A stretch of 64,000 bases of DNA, taken from NCBI RefSeq assembly GCF_013137895.1, contig NZ_CP053538.1, forward strand, positions 4,123,001 to 4,187,000, read 5' to 3'. Position numbers and translations under genes: made by a program. Under the pieces are notes generated by a model. The model saw nothing but the letters and a program-made list of their open reading frames with translations, was not told the DNA's origin and did not search any database. Positions 28,060-37,734 of this stretch are shown piece after piece. Each line of letters opens with the position of its first letter. The stretch's first letter is position 1. The DNA is from Hymenobacter taeanensis (GTDB lineage: Bacteria; Bacteroidota; Bacteroidia; Cytophagales; Hymenobacteraceae).

Positions 28060-28091
28060 CAAAGGTAGAGACAAGATTTGGCCTGATGCAA
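28060..28091 (-). promoter_or_regulatory. Promoter of tRNA-Met
   Basis: On the minus strand TACCTTTG (28067-28060) matches TAnnTTTG, 15 bases before the tRNA 5' end, with TTG (28091-28089) 21 bases further upstream, close to the Bacteroidetes TTG-N19-TAnnTTTG promoter. Confidence 0.6.
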
Positions 28092-28179
28092 GTGTTTGCG
28101 GAAAAAAAAAGCCGTGTATATTGCTTCCAGCCGGTAAGTTCCTGTGCTTCCGGGATAATAAAAATACATAGTTCCGCTT

Positions 28180-28593
28180 ATGCCCCTTTCTGCTACTCGT
28201 CTCAAGCACCGTTTTACGGTCGAGTACCCCATTAATGCCTCTCCCAAAATTCTGTATCCCTATCTCGCGTCGGCTTCCGGGCTTTCGCAGTGGTTTTGCC
28301 AGGATGTTCGCATTGATGAAGACCATTGCTACAACTTCATTTGGGATAACCAGCCGCACTTTGCGGAAATGAACTCCCACCGAACCAACCGCTCCGTCCG
28401 CTACGTATTTCTGGGGCCAAATAAGCGTCAGACCCCCGATGCTAATTACCTGGATTTTACCCTAGAGGAGTCGCAGCTAACCCAGGAGGTGTACCTGCGC
28501 GTAATTGACTACTCGGAGGAGACCGATGACATTGAGTTGCAGGAAATGTGGGATAGTCTCATCCAAAAGTTGCGGGAACAGGTAGGCGGTTGA
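28180..28593 (+). CDS. START-like domain protein
   Basis: A 137-residue protein of the Bacteroidetes START-like family (related to AHA1/SRPBCC helix-grip proteins that hold a hydrophobic ligand or partner). Motifs: KHRFTVEYPINASPKILYPYLASASGLSQWF, DDIELQEMWDSLIQKLR at the C-terminus. No ligand is known. It stands alone behind a long hairpin and upstream of the LptF/LptG gene. Confidence 0.8.
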   Translation: MPLSATRLKHRFTVEYPINASPKILYPYLASASGLSQWFCQDVRIDEDHCYNFIWDNQPHFAEMNSHRTNRSVRYVFLGPNKRQTPDANYLDFTLEESQLTQEVYLRVIDYSEETDDIELQEMWDSLIQKLREQVGG

Positions 28594-28612
28594 TTCGGTT
28601 ATCTAGTCCGGG

Positions 28613-28667
28613 AAAAGGAGCACACGCGAAACGAGCCGTATCTTCGTTTCCCGTTTGCTCCTTTTTG
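28613..28667 (+). terminator. Terminator of the START-like gene
   Basis: Arms 28613-28634 and 28644-28665 pair over 22 positions with two mismatches, ending in a T-run to 28665. Confidence 0.75.
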
Positions 28668-28710
28668 CGTTAGGCACATCTGATCTATTGGGTCGGCGAC
28701 CGGTATCTGA

Positions 28711-30144
28711 ATGAAAAAACTCGATAAGCTTATTCTGAAAGCCTTTGTGGGCCCGTTCATGCTCACGTTTGCCGTGGTGCAATTTATCTTCCTGATGCAG
28801 TTCATGATGAAATACATGGACGATCTGGTAGGTAAGGACCTGGGCCTGGGAGTTATACTGCAGTTGCTTTTTTTCTTTAGCGTTCTAATTGTGCCAATCT
28901 CACTGCCTTTGGCCGTGTTGCTGTCGTCATTAATGACTTTTGGAACGCTTGGTGAGCACCATGAACTCACTGCTATTAAAACCTCAGGTATTTCCCTGAC
29001 CCGCATCTTGCAGCCTGTGTTGGTGGCGAGCCTGTTGCTGGCGGGTGGGGCGTTCTGGTTTAATAACACCATTGTGCCAATGGCCAACCTGGAGGCCTAT
29101 AGCTTGCTCTGGGATGTGCGTCAGCAAAAACTGGCGCTGGACATTCGGGAGGGCGTGTTTTACAATGGCATCCCGGGGTACACTATCAAGGTAAATCAGA
29201 AGCTTGGCAAGAACGGTGACTTACTAAAGGGCGTCATGATCTATGACCATACCCAAAGCTCCGGCTCTATGCGGGTGATTTTAGCTGACTCCGGAAAAAT
29301 GTTTACCCGCTTTGGGGGGCAATACTTAGGCCTGGAGCTGTTCCGAGGGCGCACCTACGTAGAGCAGCCAGACGCCAATAACCGTTCGGGCGCCAGCTTT
29401 ATCCGCCAGAACTTTGACCGTAATACTATCACCTTTTCCCTGGAGTCTTTTGGGCTGGGCCGCACCAAAAAGGATTTGTTCAAGGACAACAAGATGATGC
29501 TGAATGTCCAGCAGCTAGAGCGCACCACTGATTCTCTGCACTCGCGCTTGTTCACGGAGCGAAAACTCCTGGTGCGGCAACTAAACCCGTATTACTCTTT
29601 CCTGCGGCTTGATACTACCGGGCAAGTAGCTATGCAGAAAGTGGCCAATTGGAAAGTCCCAACCCGGCGGCTAGGAGTCGTGAACGGTTTGATTACTCAA
29701 CAGGCAGCCAACAGGGCCCGCAATGTGCACTCTTACTTGGGTACCAGTGCCGACCGGCTTAGCAATATGACCAAGGAAACTGCCAATTTCCGTATTGAGA
29801 TTTATCGCAAGTTCACGCAGTCGGCGGCTATTCTGCTCATGTTTGTGATTGGAGCGCCACTAGGAGCCATTATCAAGAAAGGTGGCCTAGGCGTGCCCAT
29901 CCTTATTTCTATTGTCTTTTTCATCGTGTACTATGTAATCTCCATCATGGGGGAGAAGTACGGGCGTGAAGTAATTATGCCTGTAGGCCTAGGCATGTGG
30001 ATGGCCACTGTGATTTTGCTGCCCGTAGGCCTGTACTTTCTCTACCAGGCCCGGCACGACTCCGGTATTCTGGACATCGACTGGCAACGGTTCCGGCCCA
30101 CCTGGCTGCGCTGGCCCCTACGCGGCTACAAGCGCACGGTATAG
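28711..30144 (+). CDS. LptF/LptG family permease
   Basis: A 477-residue inner-membrane permease of the YjgP/YjgQ family. With LptB it forms the ABC complex that extracts lipopolysaccharide from the inner membrane. Transmembrane segments near the start (LILKAFVGPFMLTFAVVQFIFLMQFM) and the SLPLAVLLSSLMTFGTLGEHHELTAIKTSGISLTRIL block, which contacts the ATPase, are typical, as are the three C-terminal helices (FVIGAPLGAIIKKGGLGVP onwards). The long periplasmic beta-jellyroll lies between residues 110 and 360. Which of LptF and LptG it is cannot be told from this sequence alone. Bacteroidetes often encode the two genes apart. Confidence 0.88.
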   Translation: MKKLDKLILKAFVGPFMLTFAVVQFIFLMQFMMKYMDDLVGKDLGLGVILQLLFFFSVLIVPISLPLAVLLSSLMTFGTLGEHHELTAIKTSGISLTRILQPVLVASLLLAGGAFWFNNTIVPMANLEAYSLLWDVRQQKLALDIREGVFYNGIPGYTIKVNQKLGKNGDLLKGVMIYDHTQSSGSMRVILADSGKMFTRFGGQYLGLELFRGRTYVEQPDANNRSGASFIRQNFDRNTITFSLESFGLGRTKKDLFKDNKMMLNVQQLERTTDSLHSRLFTERKLLVRQLNPYYSFLRLDTTGQVAMQKVANWKVPTRRLGVVNGLITQQAANRARNVHSYLGTSADRLSNMTKETANFRIEIYRKFTQSAAILLMFVIGAPLGAIIKKGGLGVPILISIVFFIVYYVISIMGEKYGREVIMPVGLGMWMATVILLPVGLYFLYQARHDSGILDIDWQRFRPTWLRWPLRGYKRTV

Positions 30145-30224
30145 GCCTAGCTATTTCGCAAATTGATAGGTGGGCTTTGCCAAACAAATCAGCAAGAGGT
30201 AACAATAGTCAACCAAAAAAGCCT

Positions 30225-30232
30225 TACCTTTG
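30225..30232 (+). promoter_or_regulatory. TACCTTTG promoter element of rpsO
   Basis: TAnnTTTG box followed by GC-rich start, giving a leader of about 70 bases before the rpsO ATG. S15 in other bacteria binds its own leader. Confidence 0.5.
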
Positions 30233-30307
30233 CGGCCACCTCGAGAACCGGGGTGTTCATATTTTCTTTTTTCATCTTAATCCAAGACGGGGGAAACCTA
30301 TCTGCCG

Positions 30308-30583
30308 ATGAAACTCACCACCGAAGCAAAACAGGCTATTTTCGAAAAGAACAGCCTCCAGAAGTCTGCTAACGACACTGGTTCCGCTGAATCACAAATT
30401 GCCCTGTTTACGCACCGCATCAACCACCTGACGGAGCACCTGAAGGTAAACAAGAAAGACTTCTCGACCCGTCTGGGTCTGTTGAAGCTAGTAGGTAAGC
30501 GTCGTCGTATGTTGGATTACCTCCAGCACCGCGAAATCAACCGCTACCGCGCTATCATCAAGGAGCTGGGTATCCGCAAGTAA
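30308..30583 (+). CDS. rpsO: Ribosomal protein uS15
   Basis: A 91-residue 16S rRNA-binding protein. Family blocks are [66 protein letters not shown], the usual four-helix arrangement. It sits before pnp as in many bacteria, but an intrinsic terminator lies between the two, so pnp is either read through or separately transcribed. Confidence 0.97.
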   Translation: MKLTTEAKQAIFEKNSLQKSANDTGSAESQIALFTHRINHLTEHLKVNKKDFSTRLGLLKLVGKRRRMLDYLQHREINRYRAIIKELGIRK

Positions 30584-30596
30584 CCAGCCCCGAAGT

Positions 30597-30639
30597 AGCA
30601 GGGAGCCTTCCAACCCGGAAGGTTCCCTGCTCTTTTTTT
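30597..30639 (+). terminator. Terminator between rpsO and pnp
   Basis: 15-base arms 30597-30611 and 30617-30631 with a single G-U type mismatch, loop AACCC, followed by a T-run. Confidence 0.88.
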
Positions 30640-30776
30640 ATCCGGGCTGATCCTAGCTGCTCACGTCCTGAATCAGTACCTTTTCCGCAAGGAAATATTT
30701 TTGAGTAAAATAGGCCCTCTCTAGGCCTGTTTTTTTGGCTGCTCGCCCGCTGTCGCTTTTTTAAGCAAACCATAAG

Positions 30777-32939
30777 ATGCCCAACTACACCGCGGTTACC
30801 AAACACATTACCCTGCCAGATGGCCGGCAGATTTCTATTGAAACTGGCAAGCTGGCCAAATTCGCCGATGGCGCCGTAGTGGTTCGCCTCGGCGATGCCA
30901 TGCTGCTGGCTACCGTTGTGTCGCAGCCTAGTGCTCGCGGCGACGTAGACTTCCTGCCGCTTTCGGTAGATTATCAGGAGAAATTTGGTGGTGCCGGCAA
31001 CATCCCTGGCTCGTTCCAGCGCCGCGAAGGTCGCCTCTCGGACTACGAAATTCTAGTGTGCCGCATCGTTGACCGTATCCTGCGTCCGATGTTCCCTAAG
31101 GATTATCATTATGAGGTGCAGGTAATGATTACCCTTATCTCAGCCGATAAAACGGTGCAGCCTGATGCCCTTGCCGCTCTGGCTGCATCTGCTGCACTCT
31201 CCATCTCAGATATTCCTTTTGCTGGCCCTATCTCGGAAGTACGTGTAGCCCGTATCGACGGCAAGCTGCAGATCAACCCGCTTACTGCCGACATTGCTCG
31301 CGCCGACATCGACCTGATTGTAGGCGCTACTGCCGATTCAGTGGCTATGGTAGAAGGCGAGATGAACGAAGTGAGCGAGGAAGAAATGGTGGAAGCCATT
31401 GCGTACGCTCACGAAGCCATCAAAGAGCAAGTACGCGTGCAGCAGGAGCTGGCTGCTGAAGTGGAGAAATCACACGTAAAGCGCGAATATCCTAAGTACG
31501 AGGAGAACGACGACCTGAAGAAGCGCATCCACGAAGGTGTATATCAGCAGGCCTACGAAGTGGCTAAGTCAGGCAACACAAGCAAAGCCGGCCGTAAAGA
31601 AGCCTTCGGAACGATTAAAAAGTCGTTGACGGAAAAGCTGTTGGAAGAGCAGCCTGAACTGGATATGAAAATGTTCGGTCGATATTACTCTTCGGCTGAG
31701 AAGAAGGCTATTCGCGATATGATGATTAAGGAGCGCACCCGTCTCGACGGCCGCGCCCTGACGCAAATTCGTCCGATCTGGAGCGAAGTTAACTATCTGC
31801 CCGGCGCCCACGGCTCAGCTCTGTTCACCCGCGGGGAAACTCAGTCGCTGACTACGGTAGCTCTGGGTACCAAACTTGATGAGCAGATCATTGACACGGC
31901 TATGACCTCTGGTTACAGCAAGTTCATGCTGCACTATAACTTCCCTGCCTTCTCTACGGGTGAAGTAAAGCCTAACCGCGGCCCAGGGCGTCGGGAGATT
32001 GGACACGGAAACCTCGCTCAGCGTTCCTTAAAGAAGGTTATGCCTTCTGATGACGAAAACCCATACACGGTGCGTATCGTGTCTGACATTCTGGAGTCTA
32101 ACGGTTCTTCTTCCATGGCTACGGTTTGCGCTGGCTCAATGGCTCTGATGGACGCTGGTATTCCGGTTCGTGCGGCTGTTTCAGGTATTGCCATGGGTTT
32201 GGTGCAGGACAAGGAAACCGGCGAGTATGCTGTGCTGTCTGATATCCTGGGCGACGAAGACCACCTCGGCGACATGGACTTTAAAGTAACCGGCACTGAG
32301 AAAGGTATTGTGGCTTGCCAGATGGACATCAAAATCCAGGGCTTGAGCAGCGAAATCATGACGGCGGCGCTGCACCAGGCGCGCGAAGGCCGCTTGCACA
32401 TTCTGCGTGAGATGGCCAAGACCATTGCGCAGCCGGCGGCTGAGTTGAAGCCTCACACGCCTCGTTCACACAAAATGCTCATCGATAAGGAGTTCATTGG
32501 TGCTGTAATCGGGCCAGGTGGCAAGGTTATTCAGCAAATTCAGAAGGATACCAACGCCACGGTTATCATCGAGGAGAAAGACGAGAAAGGCCACGTGAGC
32601 ATTTATGCTTCCAATCAGGAAGACATGCAGGCTGCTATTGGCCGGATCCAGGCCATTGCGGCCGTACCGGAAGTAGGGGCCACCTATAAAGGCAAAGTGC
32701 GCAGCATTCAGCCTTACGGTGCCTTCGTGGAAATTATGCCGGGCAAAGACGGCCTCCTGCACATTTCTGAAGTATCGCATGAGCGCCTAGCTGCGCTGGA
32801 AGGCGTACTGGAAGTAGGACAGGAAATTGACGTTAAACTGCTGGACATCGACAAGAAAACCGGTAAATATCGTTTGTCGCGGAAAGTGCTGCTCCCGAAA
32901 CCGGAGCGTGCCGCCGACTCAAACGGAACCGCGCAGTAA
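30777..32939 (+). CDS. pnp: Polynucleotide phosphorylase
   Basis: A 720-residue phosphorolytic 3'-5' exoribonuclease. Two RNase PH domains (first ending near 230; second beginning at [19 protein letters not shown] and containing [10 protein letters not shown] and [13 protein letters not shown]), a KH domain ([20 protein letters not shown] at about 565) and an S1 domain ([21 protein letters not shown] at about 640). Length matches the family. It degrades and trims RNA and can add tails. It starts at ATG 30777, downstream of rpsO. Confidence 0.97.
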   Translation: MPNYTAVTKHITLPDGRQISIETGKLAKFADGAVVVRLGDAMLLATVVSQPSARGDVDFLPLSVDYQEKFGGAGNIPGSFQRREGRLSDYEILVCRIVDRILRPMFPKDYHYEVQVMITLISADKTVQPDALAALAASAALSISDIPFAGPISEVRVARIDGKLQINPLTADIARADIDLIVGATADSVAMVEGEMNEVSEEEMVEAIAYAHEAIKEQVRVQQELAAEVEKSHVKREYPKYEENDDLKKRIHEGVYQQAYEVAKSGNTSKAGRKEAFGTIKKSLTEKLLEEQPELDMKMFGRYYSSAEKKAIRDMMIKERTRLDGRALTQIRPIWSEVNYLPGAHGSALFTRGETQSLTTVALGTKLDEQIIDTAMTSGYSKFMLHYNFPAFSTGEVKPNRGPGRREIGHGNLAQRSLKKVMPSDDENPYTVRIVSDILESNGSSSMATVCAGSMALMDAGIPVRAAVSGIAMGLVQDKETGEYAVLSDILGDEDHLGDMDFKVTGTEKGIVACQMDIKIQGLSSEIMTAALHQAREGRLHILREMAKTIAQPAAELKPHTPRSHKMLIDKEFIGAVIGPGGKVIQQIQKDTNATVIIEEKDEKGHVSIYASNQEDMQAAIGRIQAIAAVPEVGATYKGKVRSIQPYGAFVEIMPGKDGLLHISEVSHERLAALEGVLEVGQEIDVKLLDIDKKTGKYRLSRKVLLPKPERAADSNGTAQ

Positions 32940-33072
32940 CCCACTGCCGAACTTTCGCGGGTATCGGGGTGTTGCTCACAACTGACCCCGGTACCCGCGT
33001 TTGGGTATCCATCGTATACCGGATCAACAGGACGTTTCCAAGCATTAACATTTCAACTCTCTCGCGCCCGCA

Positions 33073-33936
33073 ATGAGACAGCTAAAAATCAGCAAGCAGA
33101 TTACCAACCGCGAAAGCCAGTCGCTGGATAAATATCTCCAGGAGATTGGCAAGGTAGATCTGCTAACCCCCGATGAGGAGGTAACGCTGGCGCAACGCAT
33201 TAAGGAAGGTGACCAGCAGGCCCTGGAAAAACTGACCAAAGCTAACCTGCGCTTCGTGGTGTCGGTGGCTAAGCAGTACCAGAACCAGGGCCTTTCCTTG
33301 GGCGATTTGATCAACGAGGGCAACCTTGGTCTGATCAAAGCCGCTAAGCGCTTCGACGAAACCCGCGGCTTTAAGTTTATTTCTTACGCCGTATGGTGGA
33401 TTCGCCAGTCCATTCTGCAAGCGCTGGCTGAACAGTCGCGCATTGTACGTCTGCCCCTGAACCGGGTAGGCTCCCTGAATAAAATCAGCAAATCGTTCTC
33501 TGAACTGGAGCAGAAATTTGAGCGGGAGCCCTCGCCCGAAGAAATTGCCGAAGTTTTGGAGTTGACTACCTCTGAAGTAGTTGATACCCTGAAAATATCG
33601 GGCCGTCACGTGTCGGTAGATGCTCCCTTCGTGCAAGGTGAGGAAAACCGCCTGCTCGACGTACTCGAAAACGAAGATGAGGAGTCGCCGGATACCGGCC
33701 TGATGAACGACTCGCTCCGCAAGGAAGTGCAGCGTGCCCTGAGCACGCTCACCAAGCGCGAAGCCGACGTTATCACGCTCTACTTTGGCCTGAATGGTGA
33801 ACACTCACTGACCCTAGAGGAAATCGGTGAGAAGTTTAACCTGACCCGTGAGCGGGTGCGCCAGATCAAGGAAAAAGCTATCCGCCGCTTGCGCCACACC
33901 TCGCGTTCTAAAGCCCTGAAGCCCTACTTGGGGTAA
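33073..33936 (+). CDS. rpoD: Primary sigma factor (RpoD-like)
   Basis: A 287-residue sigma-70 factor. It begins with [37 protein letters not shown] (region 1.2), then region 2 ([54 protein letters not shown]), region 3 and region 4 ([28 protein letters not shown]). Region 1.1 is absent, as in Bacteroidetes RpoD. This protein would recognise the TTG-N19-TAnnTTTG promoters seen in the window. A hairpin terminator follows. Confidence 0.95.
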   Translation: MRQLKISKQITNRESQSLDKYLQEIGKVDLLTPDEEVTLAQRIKEGDQQALEKLTKANLRFVVSVAKQYQNQGLSLGDLINEGNLGLIKAAKRFDETRGFKFISYAVWWIRQSILQALAEQSRIVRLPLNRVGSLNKISKSFSELEQKFEREPSPEEIAEVLELTTSEVVDTLKISGRHVSVDAPFVQGEENRLLDVLENEDEESPDTGLMNDSLRKEVQRALSTLTKREADVITLYFGLNGEHSLTLEEIGEKFNLTRERVRQIKEKAIRRLRHTSRSKALKPYLG

Positions 33937-33956
33937 GGAATTTTACCCTATCCAAG

Positions 33957-33986
33957 AAAACCCCGACCTTACCGTTGGGGTTTTTT
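33957..33986 (+). terminator. Terminator of rpoD
   Basis: Arms 33957-33967 and 33974-33984 (one G-U pair) with T-run to 33986. Confidence 0.85.
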
Positions 33987-34050
33987 GTTAATAGCTAGTG
34001 GCCTAGCGTTGAGTTAGCACTTCGGCGGTAGAACCTCGCGCCGCAACTAT

Positions 34051-34058
34051 TACCTTTG
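34051..34058 (+). promoter_or_regulatory. TACCTTTG element before trxB
   Basis: TAnnTTTG match, 57 bases before the chosen trxB start. An AGTGGCCTAG copy lies at 33997-34006. Confidence 0.45.
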
Positions 34059-34114
34059 CAACCCCTTAGTAAACCTCTCACGGCGCAGGCTGTAGCGTGT
34101 GCCCTTTCATACTC

Positions 34115-35062
34115 ATGGAGAATACTTCCCCCGAACACATAAAGTGTTTGATTATCGGATCTGGTCCAGCAGGCTATACGGCAGCTATTTATGCTGCTCG
34201 TGCCAACTTGAAACCCGTTATGTATCAGGGGCTGCAGCCCGGCGGACAGCTGACCATTACCAACGACGTTGAGAACTTTCCAGGCTATCCGGACGGCATT
34301 ATGGGTCCCGAGATGATGGAGGATCTGAAGAAGCAGGCGGCCCGTTTCGGAACGGATATCCGCTACGGTATTGCTACTTCAGTTGACTTTTCCGGGCATC
34401 CACATCGTGTTACCATTGATGAGCAGCTGGAGCTAACAGCCGATACGGTAATTATTGCCACCGGCGCCTCGGCTAAGTGGCTAGGCCTGCCCTCGGAGCA
34501 GCGCCTGAATGGCTCGGGTGTATCTGCCTGCGCCGTTTGTGATGGATTCTTCTACCGTGGCAAGGATGTGGTGATTGTAGGCGCTGGCGATACCGCCGCA
34601 GAGGAAGCTACCTACTTGGCTAACCTATGCAGTAAAGTGTATATGGTGGTGCGGAAAGGGGAGATGCGGGCCTCCAAAATCATGCAGAAGCGCGTGATGG
34701 ATAACCCCAAGATTGAGGTGCTCTGGAACACCGTGACCGACGAAATTCTCGGGGAGCATGCCGTAGAGGCTGTACGGGTTAAAAACGTGCTCACACACGA
34801 AACGCGCGATTTATCCGTTGAAGGCTTCTTCGTAGCCATCGGCCACGAGCCCAACTCCAAAATTTTCCAGCCTTATCTGCACCACGATGAGCAGGGCTAC
34901 CTGAAAACCATTCCGGGTACTGCCAAAACCAACGTGGATGGGGTGTTTGCCTGCGGCGACGTGCAGGACTACACCTACCGGCAAGCGGTTACGGCCGCAG
35001 GTTCTGGCTGTATGGCGGCCCTGGATGCCGAGCGTTACCTGGCCGCTCTCGGCGACCATTAG
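34115..35062 (+). CDS. trxB: Thioredoxin reductase
   Basis: A 315-residue flavoprotein that passes electrons from NADPH to thioredoxin. FAD-binding GSGPAGYTAAIYAARANL, redox-active CAVCDG (Cys-Ala-Val-Cys), NADPH-binding VVIVGAGDTAAEEATYLANL and GVFACGDVQDYTYRQAVTAAGSGCMAALDAE are all present. The frame runs up to GTG 34097, but ATG 34115 (MENTSPEH) fits the family start. Confidence 0.95.
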   Translation: MENTSPEHIKCLIIGSGPAGYTAAIYAARANLKPVMYQGLQPGGQLTITNDVENFPGYPDGIMGPEMMEDLKKQAARFGTDIRYGIATSVDFSGHPHRVTIDEQLELTADTVIIATGASAKWLGLPSEQRLNGSGVSACAVCDGFFYRGKDVVIVGAGDTAAEEATYLANLCSKVYMVVRKGEMRASKIMQKRVMDNPKIEVLWNTVTDEILGEHAVEAVRVKNVLTHETRDLSVEGFFVAIGHEPNSKIFQPYLHHDEQGYLKTIPGTAKTNVDGVFACGDVQDYTYRQAVTAAGSGCMAALDAERYLAALGDH

Positions 35063-35069
35063 GTGAACT

Positions 35070-35166
35070 TGTGAAGTTGTGAAACGGTGACTTTGGTGCC
35101 CAGGACAGGGTAACAGCTGCATTGTCCGTTAGCAGGCACCTTACGCTACCGTTTCACAACTTCACA
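35070..35166. repeat. 19-base inverted repeat between trxB and the M23 protease gene
   Basis: Arms 35070-35088 and 35148-35166 are perfect reverse complements (TGTGAAGTTGTGAAACGGT); an inner GGTGCC/GGCACC pair (35095-35100, 35135-35140) can extend it. It contains the TTCAC unit of the TTCAC tracts on both sides. Confidence 0.75.
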
Positions 35167-35182
35167 GCCTCACAACTTCACT
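35153..35182 (+). repeat. TTCAC tract upstream of the M23 protease gene
   Basis: Units TTCACAAC, TTCACAGC, CTCACAAC, TTCACTTT in a row, ending 10 bases before the TTG start at 35193. No Shine-Dalgarno-like sequence is visible. Confidence 0.7.
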
Positions 35183-35192
35183 TTTTACCTTA

Positions 35193-36350
35193 TTGCCCTT
35201 GTTTCAACTTGTTAAACCTTGGCTGCTGCCGCTGCTACTGATCGGGCTGTTTCTTGGCTTGCCCGGCCAGCTGCTTGCCCAGCGGCGCAAAGTGCCTGAG
35301 CCCAAGGCGAAATCGGGTTCGGCTGGCACTCGGAAGGATTTCTTCAAAATCAAATCGCCCACTATCCGCTATGTCCGGCCCGATACTACTATCCTGATAG
35401 AAACGGAGGAGCTGCCTGACGATAATTCCGACGCGGCAAAGTCTATCTTTTTTAATCCGGCCAAAAAGCTGTCTATTGTCAGTGAGGATACCAGCTCCCT
35501 GAACGAGGGGGAGCAACATATTGTGGAGGTAAAGGAAGAAGTACAGATTGATTCTTCCTGGATTCAGGTGGCCGGTTACTACGCCATCTGGGACACCCAC
35601 AACATCAACCCTTACCGGGTTGATGGGCGCCGGATTAAGGATACCCTGAATCTTAAGCTTACGGACCCCGCCAACCAGCGCTATGCCAAAATGCCGCTGG
35701 CCTCCACGCCCATGACCTCCGACTTTGGGTTCCGGGGGTACCGCTGGCACTACGGCGTTGACCTGGACCTGGAAACCGGCGACTCAGTGAAAGCTGCTTT
35801 TGATGGGGTGGTGCGCATTGTGAAGTGGGATGGCTCTGGCTATGGCAACTACATTCTGGTGCGCCACTACAATGGCATTGAAACCCTTTATGGTCACTTG
35901 CAGAAGTCGTTGGTAACGCCCGGCACATTTGTGAAGGCTGGCCAACTGATTGGTTGGGGAGGCAGCACGGGCCGTAGCACCGGCTCGCACCTGCATTTTG
36001 AAGTGCGTTATGAGGGCAACCCTATTGATCCGGAGCGGATGTATGACTTCCCGGATTATAAGCTGATCAAAGACAACTTCCAGATTACCTCAGCCCTGTT
36101 TGCCTATTACAGCAAGTCGTTGCGCTATAAGGGTGGCAGCGTACCGGGCGCCGGTAGTGGCGGGGGAAGTAGCAGCCGAAGCAGCAGCGGAAAACCTACT
36201 CAGGCGCGCCGGGTAGTTACGCACAAAATACGCTCAGGCGATACGCTTTCAGAAATTGCTGATAAGTATGGGGTTTCACAGGCCCAGTTGCGGCGCCTGA
36301 ATGGCGGAACAAGCACGCTACGCGTTGGCCGCACGTTGCGCATAAAATAA
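35193..36350 (+). CDS. M23 peptidase with LysM domain
   Basis: A 385-residue secreted peptidoglycan hydrolase starting at TTG 35193 (MPLFQLVKPWLLPLLLIGLFLGLPGQLLAQ signal peptide). The Peptidase_M23 domain at about 180-285 has HYGVDLDLETGDSV (zinc-binding His and Asp) and GSHLHFEVR (HxH). After a Ser/Gly-rich linker (residues 325-340) a LysM domain (HKIRSGDTLSEIADKYGVSQAQLRRLNGG) binds glycan. Relatives are LytM-type endopeptidases or their activators such as EnvC/NlpD. The divergent hairpin and TTCAC tract precede it; TrxB upstream is unrelated. Confidence 0.88.
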   Translation: MPLFQLVKPWLLPLLLIGLFLGLPGQLLAQRRKVPEPKAKSGSAGTRKDFFKIKSPTIRYVRPDTTILIETEELPDDNSDAAKSIFFNPAKKLSIVSEDTSSLNEGEQHIVEVKEEVQIDSSWIQVAGYYAIWDTHNINPYRVDGRRIKDTLNLKLTDPANQRYAKMPLASTPMTSDFGFRGYRWHYGVDLDLETGDSVKAAFDGVVRIVKWDGSGYGNYILVRHYNGIETLYGHLQKSLVTPGTFVKAGQLIGWGGSTGRSTGSHLHFEVRYEGNPIDPERMYDFPDYKLIKDNFQITSALFAYYSKSLRYKGGSVPGAGSGGGSSSRSSSGKPTQARRVVTHKIRSGDTLSEIADKYGVSQAQLRRLNGGTSTLRVGRTLRIK

Positions 36351-36365
36351 TTCAGGCTCCTAAAC

Positions 36366-36429
36366 AGGCCTAGCACCGCAAGAGCCCACTGTCGTTTTAA
36401 TGGCAGTGGGCTTTTGTGGTGCTAGGCCT
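36366..36429. terminator. 26-base-arm bidirectional hairpin
   Basis: Arms 36366-36391 and 36404-36429 pair with two G-U type differences; the outer end is AGGCCTAGCACC. It lies between the convergent protease and aldo/keto reductase genes. Confidence 0.75.
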
Positions 36430-36449
36430 CTCGGAAACAGCTGGCTTGG

Positions 36450-37475
36450 CTACAAAGGGTTCTTCTGAAGCATTGGAAAGTTGCGCTGGTGCCAGTAGGG
36501 GTAAATGGGCTCAGTAGCACTGGCAGCATCCAGCTTAGCCACCTGCTCCGGCGTGAGGTTCCAGCCCACTGCGGCCAGGTTCTGACGAAGCTGTTCCTCA
36601 TTGCGGGCACCCACTACCAAGTTCACCACTGTAGGCCGCTGAAGAAGCCAATTTAGGGCCACCTGCGCTACTGTCTTCTCGGTTTCAGCGGCTACCTCGT
36701 CGAGGGCATCGATGATGTTATAGAGCAACTCATCGGGCACTTTAGGGCCCTGGCCGCCGCCTTGAGCTAGGCGGCTTTCGGTGGGTATGGGTTGGCCGCG
36801 CCTGATTTTGCCGCTGAGCAGCCCTGCCGAGAGAGGGCTCCATACCAGCGTGCCCACGCCTTGGTCGAGGCCCAGCGGCATTAGCTCCCACTCAAACTCC
36901 CGGTTGGCCAAGGAGTAGTAGGCCTGGTGGCCTACGTAGCGTGCCCACCCGTAGCGCTCTGACACGGACAAGGATTTCATGAGGTGCCAACCGGAGAAGT
37001 TGGAGCAGGCAATGTAGCGCACTTTACCGCTCTGCACCAGATTATCAAGGGTTCGTAGGGTTTCCTCCACGGGCGTGTGGGAGTCGAAGCCGTGCATATG
37101 GTAAACGTCGATGTAGTCGGTGCCGAGGCGGCGTAGGCTGTCTTCGCAGGCTTTGGTCAGGTGCAGGCGGGAGGAGCCGTAGTCGTTGGGCCCGTCGCCG
37201 GTGGGGAAGGTAGCTTTGGTGGAGATGAGCACTTCTTGCCGACGGCCCTCTAAGGCTTTGCCCAGGATTTTCTCGGCCATGCCGTGGGAGTAGCCGTTGG
37301 CAGTGTCAAAGAAGTTCACGCCCGCTTCCAGGCAAATGTCAATCAGGTGGCGCGCTTCCCCAACCTGCGTGCTGCCCCATGCCTTGAAAAACTCATTGCC
37401 ACCACCAAATGTGGCCGTTCCAAAACTCAACACTGGAATGCGGAAGCCCGATGCGCCCAGTTGTCTGTATTCCAT
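36450..37475 (-). CDS. Aldo/keto reductase
   Basis: A 341-residue NADPH-dependent oxidoreductase of the YghZ/YajO type. It starts MEYRQLGASGFRIPVLSFGTATFGGG; catalytic residues lie in FFDTANGYSHGMAE (Asp and Tyr), STKATFPTGD (Lys) and YHMHGFDSHTP (His). The C-terminal VNLVVGARNEEQLRQNLAAVGW block is the NADPH site. Substrate unknown. Start at ATG 37475. Confidence 0.9.
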   Translation of the reverse strand: MEYRQLGASGFRIPVLSFGTATFGGGNEFFKAWGSTQVGEARHLIDICLEAGVNFFDTANGYSHGMAEKILGKALEGRRQEVLISTKATFPTGDGPNDYGSSRLHLTKACEDSLRRLGTDYIDVYHMHGFDSHTPVEETLRTLDNLVQSGKVRYIACSNFSGWHLMKSLSVSERYGWARYVGHQAYYSLANREFEWELMPLGLDQGVGTLVWSPLSAGLLSGKIRRGQPIPTESRLAQGGGQGPKVPDELLYNIIDALDEVAAETEKTVAQVALNWLLQRPTVVNLVVGARNEEQLRQNLAAVGWNLTPEQVAKLDAASATEPIYPYWHQRNFPMLQKNPL

Positions 37476-37734
37476 TAATAAAGGGATGTAGGGTGAGAGG
37501 AAACCGCTGAGCTGGGGGCAGGCCTATTCCTCTGAGGTCAAGCTATGCGGCGGAAAATGTAACCCCCTGACGCAGCGTAGTGTTTTGGCCAGTATCATGC
37601 GCCGCATAAGTCTGCTTGTTGTGTTCCGCGTACTTTTATGCCTTGCTCAGTTAAGCTCTCTAACCGGAGTGGCCTAATGGCCCGTTAGAACAGAGCTGTA
37701 ACTAGGCACTACTAAAGCACCCTACTCTGTACCT